NCBI RefSeq assembly: GCF_002250705.1
Contig: NZ_NMVP01000013.1
Span: forward strand, 1-55,684
Length of the DNA: 55,684 nucleotides
Direction of reading: 5' to 3'
Source of the DNA: Enemella evansiae
Lineage (GTDB): Bacteria > Actinomycetota > Actinomycetes > Propionibacteriales > Propionibacteriaceae
Positions 7,940 to 16,304 of the stretch are shown here, in pieces (position 1 is the stretch's first letter; each line of letters opens with the position of its first letter). The position numbers and the translations under genes are program-made. Under the pieces are notes generated by a model that saw only the letters and a program-made list of their open reading frames with translations, was not told the origin of the DNA and did no database searches.

Positions 7940-9322
7940 CTCCGGTCCGGCCGGATCCGGCTCGGCCTGCCGCGCGAGATCGGCCACCGCCTGCCGTTCC
8001 TCCTCCTCGATCCGACCCCTCGTCTCCGGCGCCCGCCAGACCGCGACCAGGAAGACCAGCACGCTCGCCACGACGAACACGACCAACCGGGACGGGATGT
8101 CCGCGGTCGTCGGGCTGGCCAGCGTGACGAAGGTCGGCAGCAGACCGCCGAGCATGAAGCCGGTGTTCCAGGAGATCGCGGTCCCCCGGGCCCGGATCGC
8201 GGTCGGGTACCGCTCGTTCAGGAAGATCAGCACCGGTGCGTAGACCGCGTTGGCGAGGAAGGCGATCAGCGAACTGAGCAGCACCGCGGTCCACACCGAC
8301 GAGCTCGGGATCCGGGCGAGCACGATCAGCAGCGTGGGGATCGCCACCAGGTTCACCGCACCGACCACCAGCATGGTCCGCCGCCGACCCCAGCGCTCGC
8401 TGAGTTCCCCGGCCAGCGTGGCGCCGACCACCGACAACACACTGGCCGAGAGCAGCACCCAGCCCCGCTCGGTGGTCGGGATCTTGGTGACCACCCCGAG
8501 ATAGGTCGGCAGGAAGCCGGAGGTGAGGTAGTACTGCGCGCCGCCGCCGGCGGCGATGACGATGTTGACCAGCGTGACCACTCCGAGCGGGCCGCGCAGC
8601 AGTTGCTTGAGGGTGAGCTGCTGCGCCTTGGGAGCGGCAGCCGCCCGCGCCTGGGTTTCCAACCAGACCGGGGATTCCTCCACCTTGCGCAGCACGAAGA
8701 AGCTGAGCAGCGCACCGAGCAGGCCGGTCGCGAACATCCACCGCCAGCCGACCTCGTTGAAGCGCTCACCGGGGAAGATCTGCCCGATCACGATGTAGGC
8801 GATGCTCGCCATCGCCGCGCCGATCCCGGCGCCACCGCCGCCGACCAGCCCGGACATCAGGCCGCGCCAGCGGGGTGGAACGCTCTCGGTGCCGAGGGTG
8901 TGGGTGACGGCCGAGACACCGCCGACGAACAACCCCTGGATCACCCGCAGGATCAGGAAGATCACCGGTGCGATGGCACCCGCGGTGGCGTACGCCGGGA
9001 CGGCGCCCATCGCCGCGGTGGACAGTCCGACGCCGAGCAGCACCACCACCATCACCCGCCGGCGCCCCAGCCGGTCGGCGAACGAGCCGAACAGGGCGGC
9101 GCCGCCGGGGCGCATCAGGATGCTCACCGCGAACGAGACGAACACCAGCGCCAGGCTGAAGGTTTCGCTGCCCTGGGGGAAGATCACCTTTCCGACCGGG
9201 CCGGCGACGTAGAGCAGCAGGAACAGATCGAACAGATCGAAGGCCCAGCCCATCACCGAGGCGAACGCGGCGGGCAGCGCGGTCCGGTTGGCCGGATTGG
9301 CGGATTCGGTACGCCTGCTCAT
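7910..9322 (-). CDS. MFS transporter, 12-TM organic-acid type
   Basis: A 470-residue major facilitator with about 12 hydrophobic segments. The loop 2-3 motif GSFADRLGRRRVMV is the MFS A-motif, and FDLFDLFLLLY and LMRPGGAALFG in the N-half resemble the metabolite:H+ symporter group that carries lactate, sialate or aromatic acids. It is the last gene of the six-gene molybdoenzyme operon; its ATG overlaps the ligase stop by four bases (ATGA). This location suggests that it imports the carboxylic acid the operon acts on. The substrate cannot be read from the sequence. The C-terminus is cytoplasmic, Glu/Arg-rich, and overlaps the end of the convergent DUF4439 gene. Confidence 0.87.
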   Translation of the reverse strand: MSRRTESANPANRTALPAAFASVMGWAFDLFDLFLLLYVAGPVGKVIFPQGSETFSLALVFVSFAVSILMRPGGAALFGSFADRLGRRRVMVVVLLGVGLSTAAMGAVPAYATAGAIAPVIFLILRVIQGLFVGGVSAVTHTLGTESVPPRWRGLMSGLVGGGGAGIGAAMASIAYIVIGQIFPGERFNEVGWRWMFATGLLGALLSFFVLRKVEESPVWLETQARAAAAPKAQQLTLKQLLRGPLGVVTLVNIVIAAGGGAQYYLTSGFLPTYLGVVTKIPTTERGWVLLSASVLSVVGATLAGELSERWGRRRTMLVVGAVNLVAIPTLLIVLARIPSSSVWTAVLLSSLIAFLANAVYAPVLIFLNERYPTAIRARGTAISWNTGFMLGGLLPTFVTLASPTTADIPSRLVVFVVASVLVFLVAVWRAPETRGRIEEEERQAVADLARQAEPDPAGPESERPAGPDR

Positions 9323-10872
9323 GAGCGCGCCCCCTGGTCCTCGGTCGCCGACTCGATGAGCTTGCGGCGCAGGATCTTGCCGACCGGGCTCTTCGGCACC
9401 TCGGCGACCACGATCACCCGCTTGGGCACCTTGTAGGGGCTCAGCCCGGAGTCCTCCCGCGCCCAGCGGCGCAGCTCGGCCGCCGCGGCCTCGGGGTCAT
9501 CGGGCGGTTGGTTGAACACCACGAAGGCCGTCACCGCCTGCCCCCAGCGCTCGTCGGCGAGACCCACCACGGCCACTTCGGCGACGTCGGGATGAGTGGC
9601 GAGCACGTCCTCCACCTCCACCGGATGCACGTTCTCCCCGCCGCTGATCACCATGTCATCGACGCGGCCGGAGACCCACAGGTCGCCGTCCTCGTCCAGC
9701 TGGCCGAGGTCGCCGGTGTGGTACCAGCCGTGCCGCAGCGCCTTCGCGTCCGCATCCGGTCGCCGCCAGTAGCCCGCGAAGGACTCGTCACCGGCGAGGT
9801 CGACCACCACCTCGCCCTGCGTACCCGGTGGCAGCGGTTCGTGCTCCGCGTCGCTGTCGGGATCGACGACGCGCAGCCGGGTGTTCAGCCCGGCCCGGCC
9901 GGCACAGCCGGGTTTGCTGCCGGCGTCGGGGTTGATCGCGAAGGTGTAGACCTCCGAGGAACCGTAGTGGTTCACGAAAACCTCCGGCTGCAGTTCGTCG
10001 GCGAGCTGCCGGGCGAGGGTGCTGGTCATCGGCGCCCCGGCGTACGCCAGCTTGCGCACCGAGGCGAGCGCGCCCTCGCGGGCCGCCCGGAGCAGCGACC
10101 AGTAGGCGGTCGGCACCAGGTAGAGCGAGGTGACCCGCTCCTGCTCGATCAGCTCCGCCGCCCGCTGCGGATCGAACCCGGGCAGGCAGACCAGGGGCCC
10201 GCCGAGCAGCACGCAGGCGAGCATCGAACGCAGGCCCATGGTGTGGTACATCGGCATCGCGCCCAGTGTCGATTCGCCGATCGCCAGGCGGGTCTGCATG
10301 ACGTGCGCGCTGGTCGCGGCGTACTCGTTGCGCTGGCTGCGGGGGACGCCCTTGGGTTTGCCCGTGGTGCCCGAGGTATAGAGCATCACGCTCGGATCCT
10401 CTGCCAGGACAGGGATTCCGGGCGCCGTGTCCGAGCACTCGGCGGCGGCCGCGACGAGATCGGTGCCGTCGAGACCGGTGGTACCGATGGTGAACACGGT
10501 GCCCGGTCTGGTCCCGGCGACCTCGAGTGCCGCCCGGGCGATACCGGCAGCGGCCTCGTCGACCACGACCACACTCGGTTCCGAATCGGTCAGGCAGTAG
10601 CCTAGTTCGGTCGCGGACAACCGGATGTTGTAGGGCGTCGAGAGCGCACCGAGCTTCTGGCAGGCCAGATGGACCTCCACGAAGCGGTGGCTGTTGGACA
10701 GGAACAGGGCCACCCGATCGCCCTTGTTCACGCCGTGGCGCAGCAGCAGCTGCGCGATCTGGTTGCAGCGCCGGTCCAGCTCGCGCCAGCTGATGCGCTC
10801 GGTGTCGGTCACCAGCGCGATACGTTCGCCGAACCGCTCGGCCGTCCAGGCCAGTACGCGTCCGATCTCCAT
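9319..10872 (-). CDS. Class I adenylate-forming acyl/aryl-CoA ligase
   Basis: A 517-residue ANL-superfamily enzyme that activates a carboxylic acid with ATP and transfers it to CoA. The phosphate-binding loop is MLYTSGTTGKPKGVPRSQ (about residues 163-180). YHTGDLGQLDEDGDLWVSGR and DDMVISGGENVHPVEVED form the hinge and A8 region, and the C-terminal catalytic lysine lies in PKSPVGKILRRKL. The protein is typical in length and appears intact. It starts three bases after the coxSG-like stop and overlaps the MFS gene by four bases, so the pathway probably runs through a CoA thioester. Substrate (medium-chain or aromatic acid) is not decided by visible motifs. Confidence 0.92.
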   Translation of the reverse strand: MEIGRVLAWTAERFGERIALVTDTERISWRELDRRCNQIAQLLLRHGVNKGDRVALFLSNSHRFVEVHLACQKLGALSTPYNIRLSATELGYCLTDSEPSVVVVDEAAAGIARAALEVAGTRPGTVFTIGTTGLDGTDLVAAAAECSDTAPGIPVLAEDPSVMLYTSGTTGKPKGVPRSQRNEYAATSAHVMQTRLAIGESTLGAMPMYHTMGLRSMLACVLLGGPLVCLPGFDPQRAAELIEQERVTSLYLVPTAYWSLLRAAREGALASVRKLAYAGAPMTSTLARQLADELQPEVFVNHYGSSEVYTFAINPDAGSKPGCAGRAGLNTRLRVVDPDSDAEHEPLPPGTQGEVVVDLAGDESFAGYWRRPDADAKALRHGWYHTGDLGQLDEDGDLWVSGRVDDMVISGGENVHPVEVEDVLATHPDVAEVAVVGLADERWGQAVTAFVVFNQPPDDPEAAAAELRRWAREDSGLSPYKVPKRVIVVAEVPKSPVGKILRRKLIESATEDQGARS

Positions 10873-10875
10873 TGA

Positions 10876-12147
10876 TCAGTCCCTTCGGTGAGTACGGAAT
10901 TTCTTGCCGAGTCCGCGCAGGCTCCGGAGCCGGGAGATGAGCAGGGCGCGCGCCATCGCGAGCGCGTCTGCGGGAGCGGCCTGGCCCTCCAGCGGGGCCT
11001 CCCCGCGGGCGGCGGCACCGAGCGCGATCGCGAACCGGGCGAACAGGTCGCGACTGACGTCGGCCACCAGTCCGCGCCCGAACTGGGCGATCCGGCCGGA
11101 CAGGTACAGGTCGGCCTCGGCGCTCACCCGGGTGCCCGCCGGGTCGGGTTCCAGCCGGAGCCGCAACCGGGCGACGGCCTGTCCATTGGCGGCATCGGAC
11201 CCCTGGGCGTCCGCCGCCAGGGTGTACGCCGCCTGGTCGCGTTCGGTGACCAGCACGTCGCCGAGGAAGGCGAGCCGCACCGGCCCGAGCGCCAGCCCGA
11301 CCCGGCCGCGGTAGCGATCATCCCCGAAGTCCCGGACGATCTCGGCGCCGGGCAGACAGGCGGCCAACCGGTGGGTGTCCTCGACCACCCGCCAGACCTC
11401 CGCGGGGGTGGCCGCGACGGTCTCGGCGACCGCGATCCGGGCCGTCGGATCCCCGCCGGGGACCACCACCTCCGCCGGCGGCGCGTCGTCGTCGGCGGCC
11501 AGGGCGCCGGGCTCCCCCGGTCCGCCCAGCCGCGCGGGCGCCAGCCGCCCGGCCCCGCAGTTCAGCGGTTCCGGCACCCCCTGGGGATGCGCCTCGGCGA
11601 CCTCGGCAACAGCGCTCACGATATTGCGGTACCCGGTGCATCGGCAGAGCACCCCGGAGAGCTGTTCCGGCAGCTCCTCGGCCGGGATGCCCGGCCGTTC
11701 GCTGAGCAGGTCGTAGGCGCTGACCAACTGCCCGGGTGTGCAGAAACCGCACTGCAGCGCATGGTGCCGGCCGAACGCCTCCTGGAGAGGATGCAGCTCG
11801 GCCGGCGTACCGAGTCCTTCCACGGTGGTGACCTCGCTGCCCTCGACCTGGCAGGCGAGCACCAGGCAGGAGCGCGCGGCATCCCCGTCGATCAGCACGG
11901 TGCACATTCCGCAGACCCCGTGTTCGCAGCCGACGTGGGTGCCGGTCAACCCGAGATGGTCCCGCAGCGCGTCGGCCAGGGTGACCCGCGGGGCGACGTG
12001 CACGCTGGCCTGCCTGCCGTTGACGGTGAACTCGACCTTGTCGGCCCGATCGGCCGCCCGCCGGGTGTTGTCGGAGCGGGTCCCGGTGCCGGTGAACCGC
12101 TGCCGGGCGAGCCGGGCGATCCCCGTCAGGGAACGATTTCCAGTCAT
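10876..12147 (-). CDS. Fused 2Fe-2S subunit and CoxG-type SRPBCC protein
   Basis: A 423-residue fusion of two proteins usually encoded separately. Residues ~37-195 are a CoxS-type small subunit of a molybdenum hydroxylase. The plant-type ferredoxin cysteines are in GCEHGVCGMCTVLIDGD plus a later Cys, and the second cluster is in CGFCTPGQ and CRCTGYRNI. A linker rich in Ala/Pro leads to residues ~225-385, an SRPBCC domain resembling CoxG (TPAEVWRVVEDTHRLAACLPGAE and GRVGLALGPVRLAFLGDV). CoxG anchors CO dehydrogenase to the membrane in known systems. A 36-residue basic N-terminal extension is unusual. ATG overlaps the FAD-subunit stop by four bases. The fusion would fix membrane recruitment and electron transfer in one chain. 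Confidence 0.9.
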   Translation of the reverse strand: MTGNRSLTGIARLARQRFTGTGTRSDNTRRAADRADKVEFTVNGRQASVHVAPRVTLADALRDHLGLTGTHVGCEHGVCGMCTVLIDGDAARSCLVLACQVEGSEVTTVEGLGTPAELHPLQEAFGRHHALQCGFCTPGQLVSAYDLLSERPGIPAEELPEQLSGVLCRCTGYRNIVSAVAEVAEAHPQGVPEPLNCGAGRLAPARLGGPGEPGALAADDDAPPAEVVVPGGDPTARIAVAETVAATPAEVWRVVEDTHRLAACLPGAEIVRDFGDDRYRGRVGLALGPVRLAFLGDVLVTERDQAAYTLAADAQGSDAANGQAVARLRLRLEPDPAGTRVSAEADLYLSGRIAQFGRGLVADVSRDLFARFAIALGAAARGEAPLEGQAAPADALAMARALLISRLRSLRGLGKKFRTHRRD

Positions 12148-13001
12148 CGGGCGGCCCCCGCTCGTCGCGCGGCGCGGCCGAGTTCGCGGGCGCCGAGCAC
12201 CCGGACCAGGCGGCGGCGATAGGCCACGTCGCCGTGCCGGTCGCCGGCGGTGGTGGTGACCTCGTCGGCGAGCGCGGCCAGGTCGTCCGCGGTCGGTGGC
12301 CCGGCGCTCATCAGCTCGGTGACATCGCGGACCTGGGGCCGGTCGGCCACGCCGAAGCAGGTCAGCCGGGCCGATTCGACCTCCTCTCCGTCGCGCACCC
12401 GGACCCGGGCGACCACGCCGACCAGGGCGAAGTCCCCGTGCCGGCGCGCGACCTCTGCCAGCGCGTACCCCTCACCGGGAGTCGGCAGCGGGAACTCCAC
12501 GGCACCGAGCACCTCCCCCGGCCCGAGTGCGGTCGTCATCGCGCCGGTGAAGAAGTCGGCGGCGGCCACGGTGCGCTCACCCTGACGTCCCCGGATGCGC
12601 AACCGGGCAGCCAGGGTGACGGCGACGGCGGGGAGTTCGGCGGCCGGGTCGGCGTGGGCCAGGGAACCGCAGATCGTTCCCCTGCTGCGAATCTCGCGAT
12701 GCCCGACGAACGGGAGGGCGTACCCGAGCAGGGGCAGGCGATCGGCGAGCTGCCGTTCGGCGGTGCGCTGCCGAACCGCTGCACCGATGCGGAGCCAGCC
12801 GTCGCGCTCGTCCCAGCGGTCCCAGTCCCGGACCCGGGTGATGTCGATCAGCGCGGTCGGGCGCCCCAGCCGCATCGCCAGCACCGGGAGCAGCGACTGA
12901 CCACCGGCGAGCACTTTCGCGGATCCGCCGGCCTGCTCGAGTTCGGCGACGACATCGTCCGGGGCGTCCGGACGGAGATAGTCGAACGGTGCCGCCTTCA
13001 C
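12144..13001 (-). CDS. FAD-binding subunit of a molybdenum hydroxylase (CoxM-like)
   Basis: The 285-residue medium subunit carries FAD and passes electrons between the iron-sulfur clusters and the acceptor. FAD contacts of the family are seen in VLAGGQSLLPVLAMRL (about residues 28-43) and RGTICGSLAHADPAAELPA (about 105-123), followed by the C-terminal CO_deh_flav_C domain with LGPGEVLGAVEFPLP. The start is GTG 13001 (VKAAPFDYLRP), because upstream in-frame sequence is the end of the crotonase gene read in another frame. One base separates it from the crotonase stop and four bases overlap the fused CoxS-CoxG gene, so all are one operon. Confidence 0.92.
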   Translation of the reverse strand: MKAAPFDYLRPDAPDDVVAELEQAGGSAKVLAGGQSLLPVLAMRLGRPTALIDITRVRDWDRWDERDGWLRIGAAVRQRTAERQLADRLPLLGYALPFVGHREIRSRGTICGSLAHADPAAELPAVAVTLAARLRIRGRQGERTVAAADFFTGAMTTALGPGEVLGAVEFPLPTPGEGYALAEVARRHGDFALVGVVARVRVRDGEEVESARLTCFGVADRPQVRDVTELMSAGPPTADDLAALADEVTTTAGDRHGDVAYRRRLVRVLGARELGRAARRAGAAR

Positions 13002-13002
13002 C

Positions 13003-13782
13003 TCAGCGGCCCTCGAATCGGGGTGCCCGGCGTTCGCCGAAGGCGGCGACCCCCTCGGCGAAGTCGTAGGTGCTGCGCAGCATCGAGTACGCCTTGCGCT
13101 CCAGTTCGACACCGGTCGCCAGCGGCCCGTCGATCCCCCGGTCGAGGACCTCCTTGGCCGTGCGCAGGGCGATCGGGGAGAACCCGAGCAGGGTGTCCAG
13201 CACCCGCTGCACCTCCTCCTCGAGGACGTCGGAATCCTTGCTCAGCGAGGGAATCAGCCCCCAGTCGAGTGCCTGCTGGCCGCTGATCCGGCTCGCGGTG
13301 AGGATGTGGTACTTGGCCCGCGACAGACCGATCAATCGGGCCAGCCGCTGGGTGCCGCCGGAGCCCGGCATCATGCCCAGCCGCAGTTCCGGCAGCGCGA
13401 ACTCGGTGCGGGTGGTGGCGAGCCGGATGTCGGTGGCGAGCACGAGTTCGAGACCCACCCCGAAGCAGTAACCGTCGACCGCCGCGATCACCGGCTTCGG
13501 GGAGCGGGCCGGGGCGGTGATGTCCTGGCCGAGGTCGGTCAGTTCGTAGGGTTCGACCTCCATGAAGCCGGCGATGTCGCCGCCGGAGGTGAAGTGCTCG
13601 CCCTCCCCGCGGATCACCACCGCACGAATCTGTTGATCGGCGTCGATCTCGGCGAAGCGCTCGGCCATCGCGGCCCGCATCTCCATCGTCACGATGTTGT
13701 AGCGGCCATGGCTGAGGGTGAGGTTCGCGACCCGGCCGTCGTGGCTGCGAGACAGGTCGATGGTTCCACCGGTGGTGGGCAT
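13003..13782 (-). CDS. Enoyl-CoA hydratase/isomerase family protein
   Basis: A 259-residue crotonase. The oxyanion-hole regions are HFTSGGDIAGF (about 63-73) and GYCFGVGLELVLATDI (about 104-119). Both catalytic glutamates of the hydratases are present, E112 in GLELVLA and E132 in LPELRLG, followed by MMPGSGGTQRLARLIG. It therefore could hydrate an enoyl-CoA. The start at 13782 (MPTTGG) is preferred over an ATG 15 bases upstream because GAAGGA lies seven to eight bases before it; that choice leaves a two-base gap to the large-subunit stop. Placement between large and FAD subunits of a molybdoenzyme is unusual and ties it to the same pathway. Confidence 0.9.
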   Translation of the reverse strand: MPTTGGTIDLSRSHDGRVANLTLSHGRYNIVTMEMRAAMAERFAEIDADQQIRAVVIRGEGEHFTSGGDIAGFMEVEPYELTDLGQDITAPARSPKPVIAAVDGYCFGVGLELVLATDIRLATTRTEFALPELRLGMMPGSGGTQRLARLIGLSRAKYHILTASRISGQQALDWGLIPSLSKDSDVLEEEVQRVLDTLLGFSPIALRTAKEVLDRGIDGPLATGVELERKAYSMLRSTYDFAEGVAAFGERRAPRFEGR

Positions 13783-13784
13783 GG

Positions 13785-16217
13785 TCAGTCCTTCCATTCG
13801 GTCGAGGCGGTGATCAGCTGATTCAGCCGGGACGGGTGCAGCGGCAGCGAATCGATCGGTACGCCGAGGCGGGACAGCGCGTCCTCCACCGCGTTGGCCA
13901 CCGCCGCGGGGAAACTCATGCTCGAGCCTTCGCCGGCGCCCTTGGCGCCCAGCCGGGTGACCGGCGACGGCGTGCTCAGATGCTCACTTGTCAACGGGAA
14001 AAGGGATTCCGCCGAGGTCGGCACCAGGTAGTCGAGGAAGGTCGAGGACGGTTGGCCGGAGTCGGTGTAGGCCAGTTCCTCATAGAGCGCGCCGCCGAGA
14101 CCGTGCACGATCGCGCCGTGGATCTGGCCCTCGAGCAGTTGTTCGTTCAGCACGGTGCCCGGATCGTGCACGCTGAAGACATCGGTGATGCTCAGCTCGA
14201 GGGTCTCCGGGTCGATGCGTACCGAGACCGCCTCGGCCACGAATCCGTAGCACAGTGAGGAATTGATGGTGTCGGAGCGGGACGCCGCCTGGGCCTGGGG
14301 TGGGGTGAACGCGGCATTGACCTCGAGCAGGGCGGGTTCTCCCTCCGGCAGCGAACCCGGATCCCAGTGCACGACGCCGGCCAGTTCGCGGAGGCGTACC
14401 GACCGGGAGTGGTCGCCGATCACCCGCACCACCCCCTCGGCGAGCTCGAGCTCCTCGGCCGGCGCGTCGAGGCGGTGCGCCGCGATCCGCCGCAACCGGT
14501 TGCCCAGCTCGCGGGCGGCGTCCACCACCGCGGAGGTGAGCAGCGGGGAGAACCGGGAGGAGTAGCTGCCGGTGGTGATCGTCCAGGCGGTGGTCGCGGT
14601 GTCCATGGTGACCACCGGGCGTACCAGCTCCGGCCGCAGGCCGAGTTCGGCGGCGACCACGTCGCGGGCGACGGTGGCGTGCCCCTGGCCCTGCGGCAGG
14701 GTGCCCAGGGTGACGGTGACGGCGCCCTGGGCGTCCATGCTGAGGTGCACGTGTTCGGTGGATCCGGACTTGCCCCGGCCGGGTACCCGGTCCTCGGCGG
14801 GGGTGGCCAGGCCGACGTAGCCGATGTTGGTTCCCGAGGGTTCCACCGCCAGCGCGATCCCGGTCCCGACCAGCTCACCGTTGGCCCGGGCCGCTCGGTC
14901 GGCGGCCCGCCGGGCGGCGTACCCGGAACTCTCGGCCAGCCGGCTCAGCACGGCCGGGTAGTCGCCGGAGTCATAGATCCCGCCGGTCGGCGTGGCGTAG
15001 GGGAAGGAATCGGTGGCCACCAGATTGCGGACGCGGAACTCCAGCGGGTCCACCCCGAGTTCGCCGGCGGCGCGATCCATCAGCCGTTCCAGCCCGAAGT
15101 AGAGCTGCTGTCCGCCGAAGCCGCGGTTGAGCCCCGTCGGGGTCTTGTTGGTGACCACCGCACGCGCCCGCAGTCCCACCGCGTCGATCCGGTAGGGGCC
15201 GGTGAGGTTGCCGAAGCAGCGGTAGAGGGTGGCCGGTTCGGGTGGGCGCAGGTAGGCGCCGACGTTCTCGACGAAGTCGATCTCCAGGCCGCGGACGATG
15301 CCGTCACCGTCCAGGGCGCCGCGGAAGCGCATGTGCCGATCCGATCCGGCCGAGCTCGCGAGCAGGTGTTCGATCCGGTCCTCGGTCCAGCGCACCGGTC
15401 GCCCGGCGATCCGGGACGCGAGCGCCATCAGCGTCATGTAGGGATAGATGCCGGCCTTGATCCCGAAGCTGCCGCCGTTGTCCGCCGGCATCTTCAACCG
15501 CAGCTGGGTGCTGGACAGCCCCAGCGCACCGCAGAGCACCGGAACCATCGAGAACGGGCCGTGGAAGTTCGACCAGATGGTGACATCGGGGCCCTGCGGC
15601 CCCTCCCGCCAATCGGCGGCCACCACGTAGCACTCCATCGGCGTCGAGGAGTAGCGGGGGAAGTAGTAGTCGGCCTCGACGATCCGGTCGGCCTCGGCGA
15701 AGGCGTCGGCCACCGCGCCGAAGGAGAAGGTGCGATCGCTGGCGACATTGCTGTCCGCGGTCTCGTGCAACCGGGGCGCGTCCGCATCGGTCGCCGCCAG
15801 CGCGTCCACGACCACGGGCAACGGCTCGTAGTCGACCCGGACGAGTTCGGCGGCATCCTCGGCGGTGTAGCGATCGGTGGCGACCACCACGGCGACCGGC
15901 TCCCCCACGAAGCGGACCCGATCGGTACCCATCGGCAGGTACGGCATCGGCGTACGCAGGGACAGCGGGAACGGGCGCAGCAGTTCGCTCACGTCGTCGG
16001 GGGTGATCACCGCGGTGACCCCGGGATGGGCGAGGGCGGCGCCGGCGTCCACCCCGCGGATCCGGGCATGGGCGTGCGGGCTGCGCACGATCGCGGCGAC
16101 CAGGCTCTGCCCGAAGGGATCGCGATCGTCCAGGAACTCACCCTGGCCGGTGAGCAGCGCCGCGTCCTCGACGCGCGCCAGCCCGCTGCCCGGCGGTCGA
16201 GCGCCGCTGCCTGCCAT
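13785..16217 (-). CDS. Molybdenum hydroxylase large subunit, xanthine dehydrogenase family
   Basis: The 810-residue catalytic subunit would bind the molybdopterin-cytosine-dinucleotide cofactor. The N-terminal domain begins LARVEDAALLTGQGEF, as in CoxL-type proteins, and FVGEPVAVVVATDRYTAEDAAELV is conserved. The loop facing Mo reads TGLNRGFGGQQ at about residues 359-369. CO dehydrogenase has a Cys there (AYxCSFR) and form-II proteins have AYRGAGR, so this is neither. The general-base Glu is kept in GAGEGSSMSFPAAVANAV (about 760). It is the first gene of an operon that includes crotonase, FAD subunit, Fe-S/CoxG fusion, CoA ligase and MFS. I infer hydroxylation or dehydrogenation of an organic acid or its CoA ester; the substrate is unknown. 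Confidence 0.92.
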   Translation of the reverse strand: MAGSGARPPGSGLARVEDAALLTGQGEFLDDRDPFGQSLVAAIVRSPHAHARIRGVDAGAALAHPGVTAVITPDDVSELLRPFPLSLRTPMPYLPMGTDRVRFVGEPVAVVVATDRYTAEDAAELVRVDYEPLPVVVDALAATDADAPRLHETADSNVASDRTFSFGAVADAFAEADRIVEADYYFPRYSSTPMECYVVAADWREGPQGPDVTIWSNFHGPFSMVPVLCGALGLSSTQLRLKMPADNGGSFGIKAGIYPYMTLMALASRIAGRPVRWTEDRIEHLLASSAGSDRHMRFRGALDGDGIVRGLEIDFVENVGAYLRPPEPATLYRCFGNLTGPYRIDAVGLRARAVVTNKTPTGLNRGFGGQQLYFGLERLMDRAAGELGVDPLEFRVRNLVATDSFPYATPTGGIYDSGDYPAVLSRLAESSGYAARRAADRAARANGELVGTGIALAVEPSGTNIGYVGLATPAEDRVPGRGKSGSTEHVHLSMDAQGAVTVTLGTLPQGQGHATVARDVVAAELGLRPELVRPVVTMDTATTAWTITTGSYSSRFSPLLTSAVVDAARELGNRLRRIAAHRLDAPAEELELAEGVVRVIGDHSRSVRLRELAGVVHWDPGSLPEGEPALLEVNAAFTPPQAQAASRSDTINSSLCYGFVAEAVSVRIDPETLELSITDVFSVHDPGTVLNEQLLEGQIHGAIVHGLGGALYEELAYTDSGQPSSTFLDYLVPTSAESLFPLTSEHLSTPSPVTRLGAKGAGEGSSMSFPAAVANAVEDALSRLGVPIDSLPLHPSRLNQLITASTEWKD

Positions 16218-16243
16218 CCGTACCTCCGAGTGAATGAGTCAAA

Positions 16244-16270
16244 TCGTATCGTCTGTTTCATACCGTACGA
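16244..16270. promoter_or_regulatory. Candidate PadR operator in the divergent promoter
   Basis: An interrupted palindrome of the form TCGTAnnGTnTG - 3 nt - CAnACnnTACGA occupies the 87-nt gap between the large-subunit gene and padR. Eighteen of the 24 arm positions pair. It overlaps the expected promoters of both genes, so autoregulation and control of the operon are likely. Confidence 0.6.
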
Positions 16271-16291
16271 GGTGGACAGTACTGTAGCCGC

Positions 16292-16297
16292 TAACCT
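16292..16297 (+). promoter_or_regulatory. Candidate leaderless -10 element of the PadR gene
   Basis: TAACCT ends seven bases before the ATG at 16305, with no Shine-Dalgarno sequence between. It lies just downstream of the palindrome at 16244-16270, which would therefore cover the -35 region. Confidence 0.45.
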
Positions 16298-16304
16298 GTC
16301 CTCC

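Noticed and set aside
13003..13782. Crotonase thought to lack a catalytic glutamate
   Set aside because: On counting, both glutamates align: E112 in GLELVLA and E132 in LPELRLG.
13785..16217. Aerobic CO dehydrogenase large subunit
   Set aside because: The active-site Cys loop AYxCSFR is replaced by TGLNRGFGGQQ, and the operon contains a CoA ligase and crotonase.
14367..16304. Long plus-strand frame running into padR
   Set aside because: It is antisense to the molybdoenzyme large subunit and has no family features; it results from high GC at third positions. The PadR protein starts at 16305.
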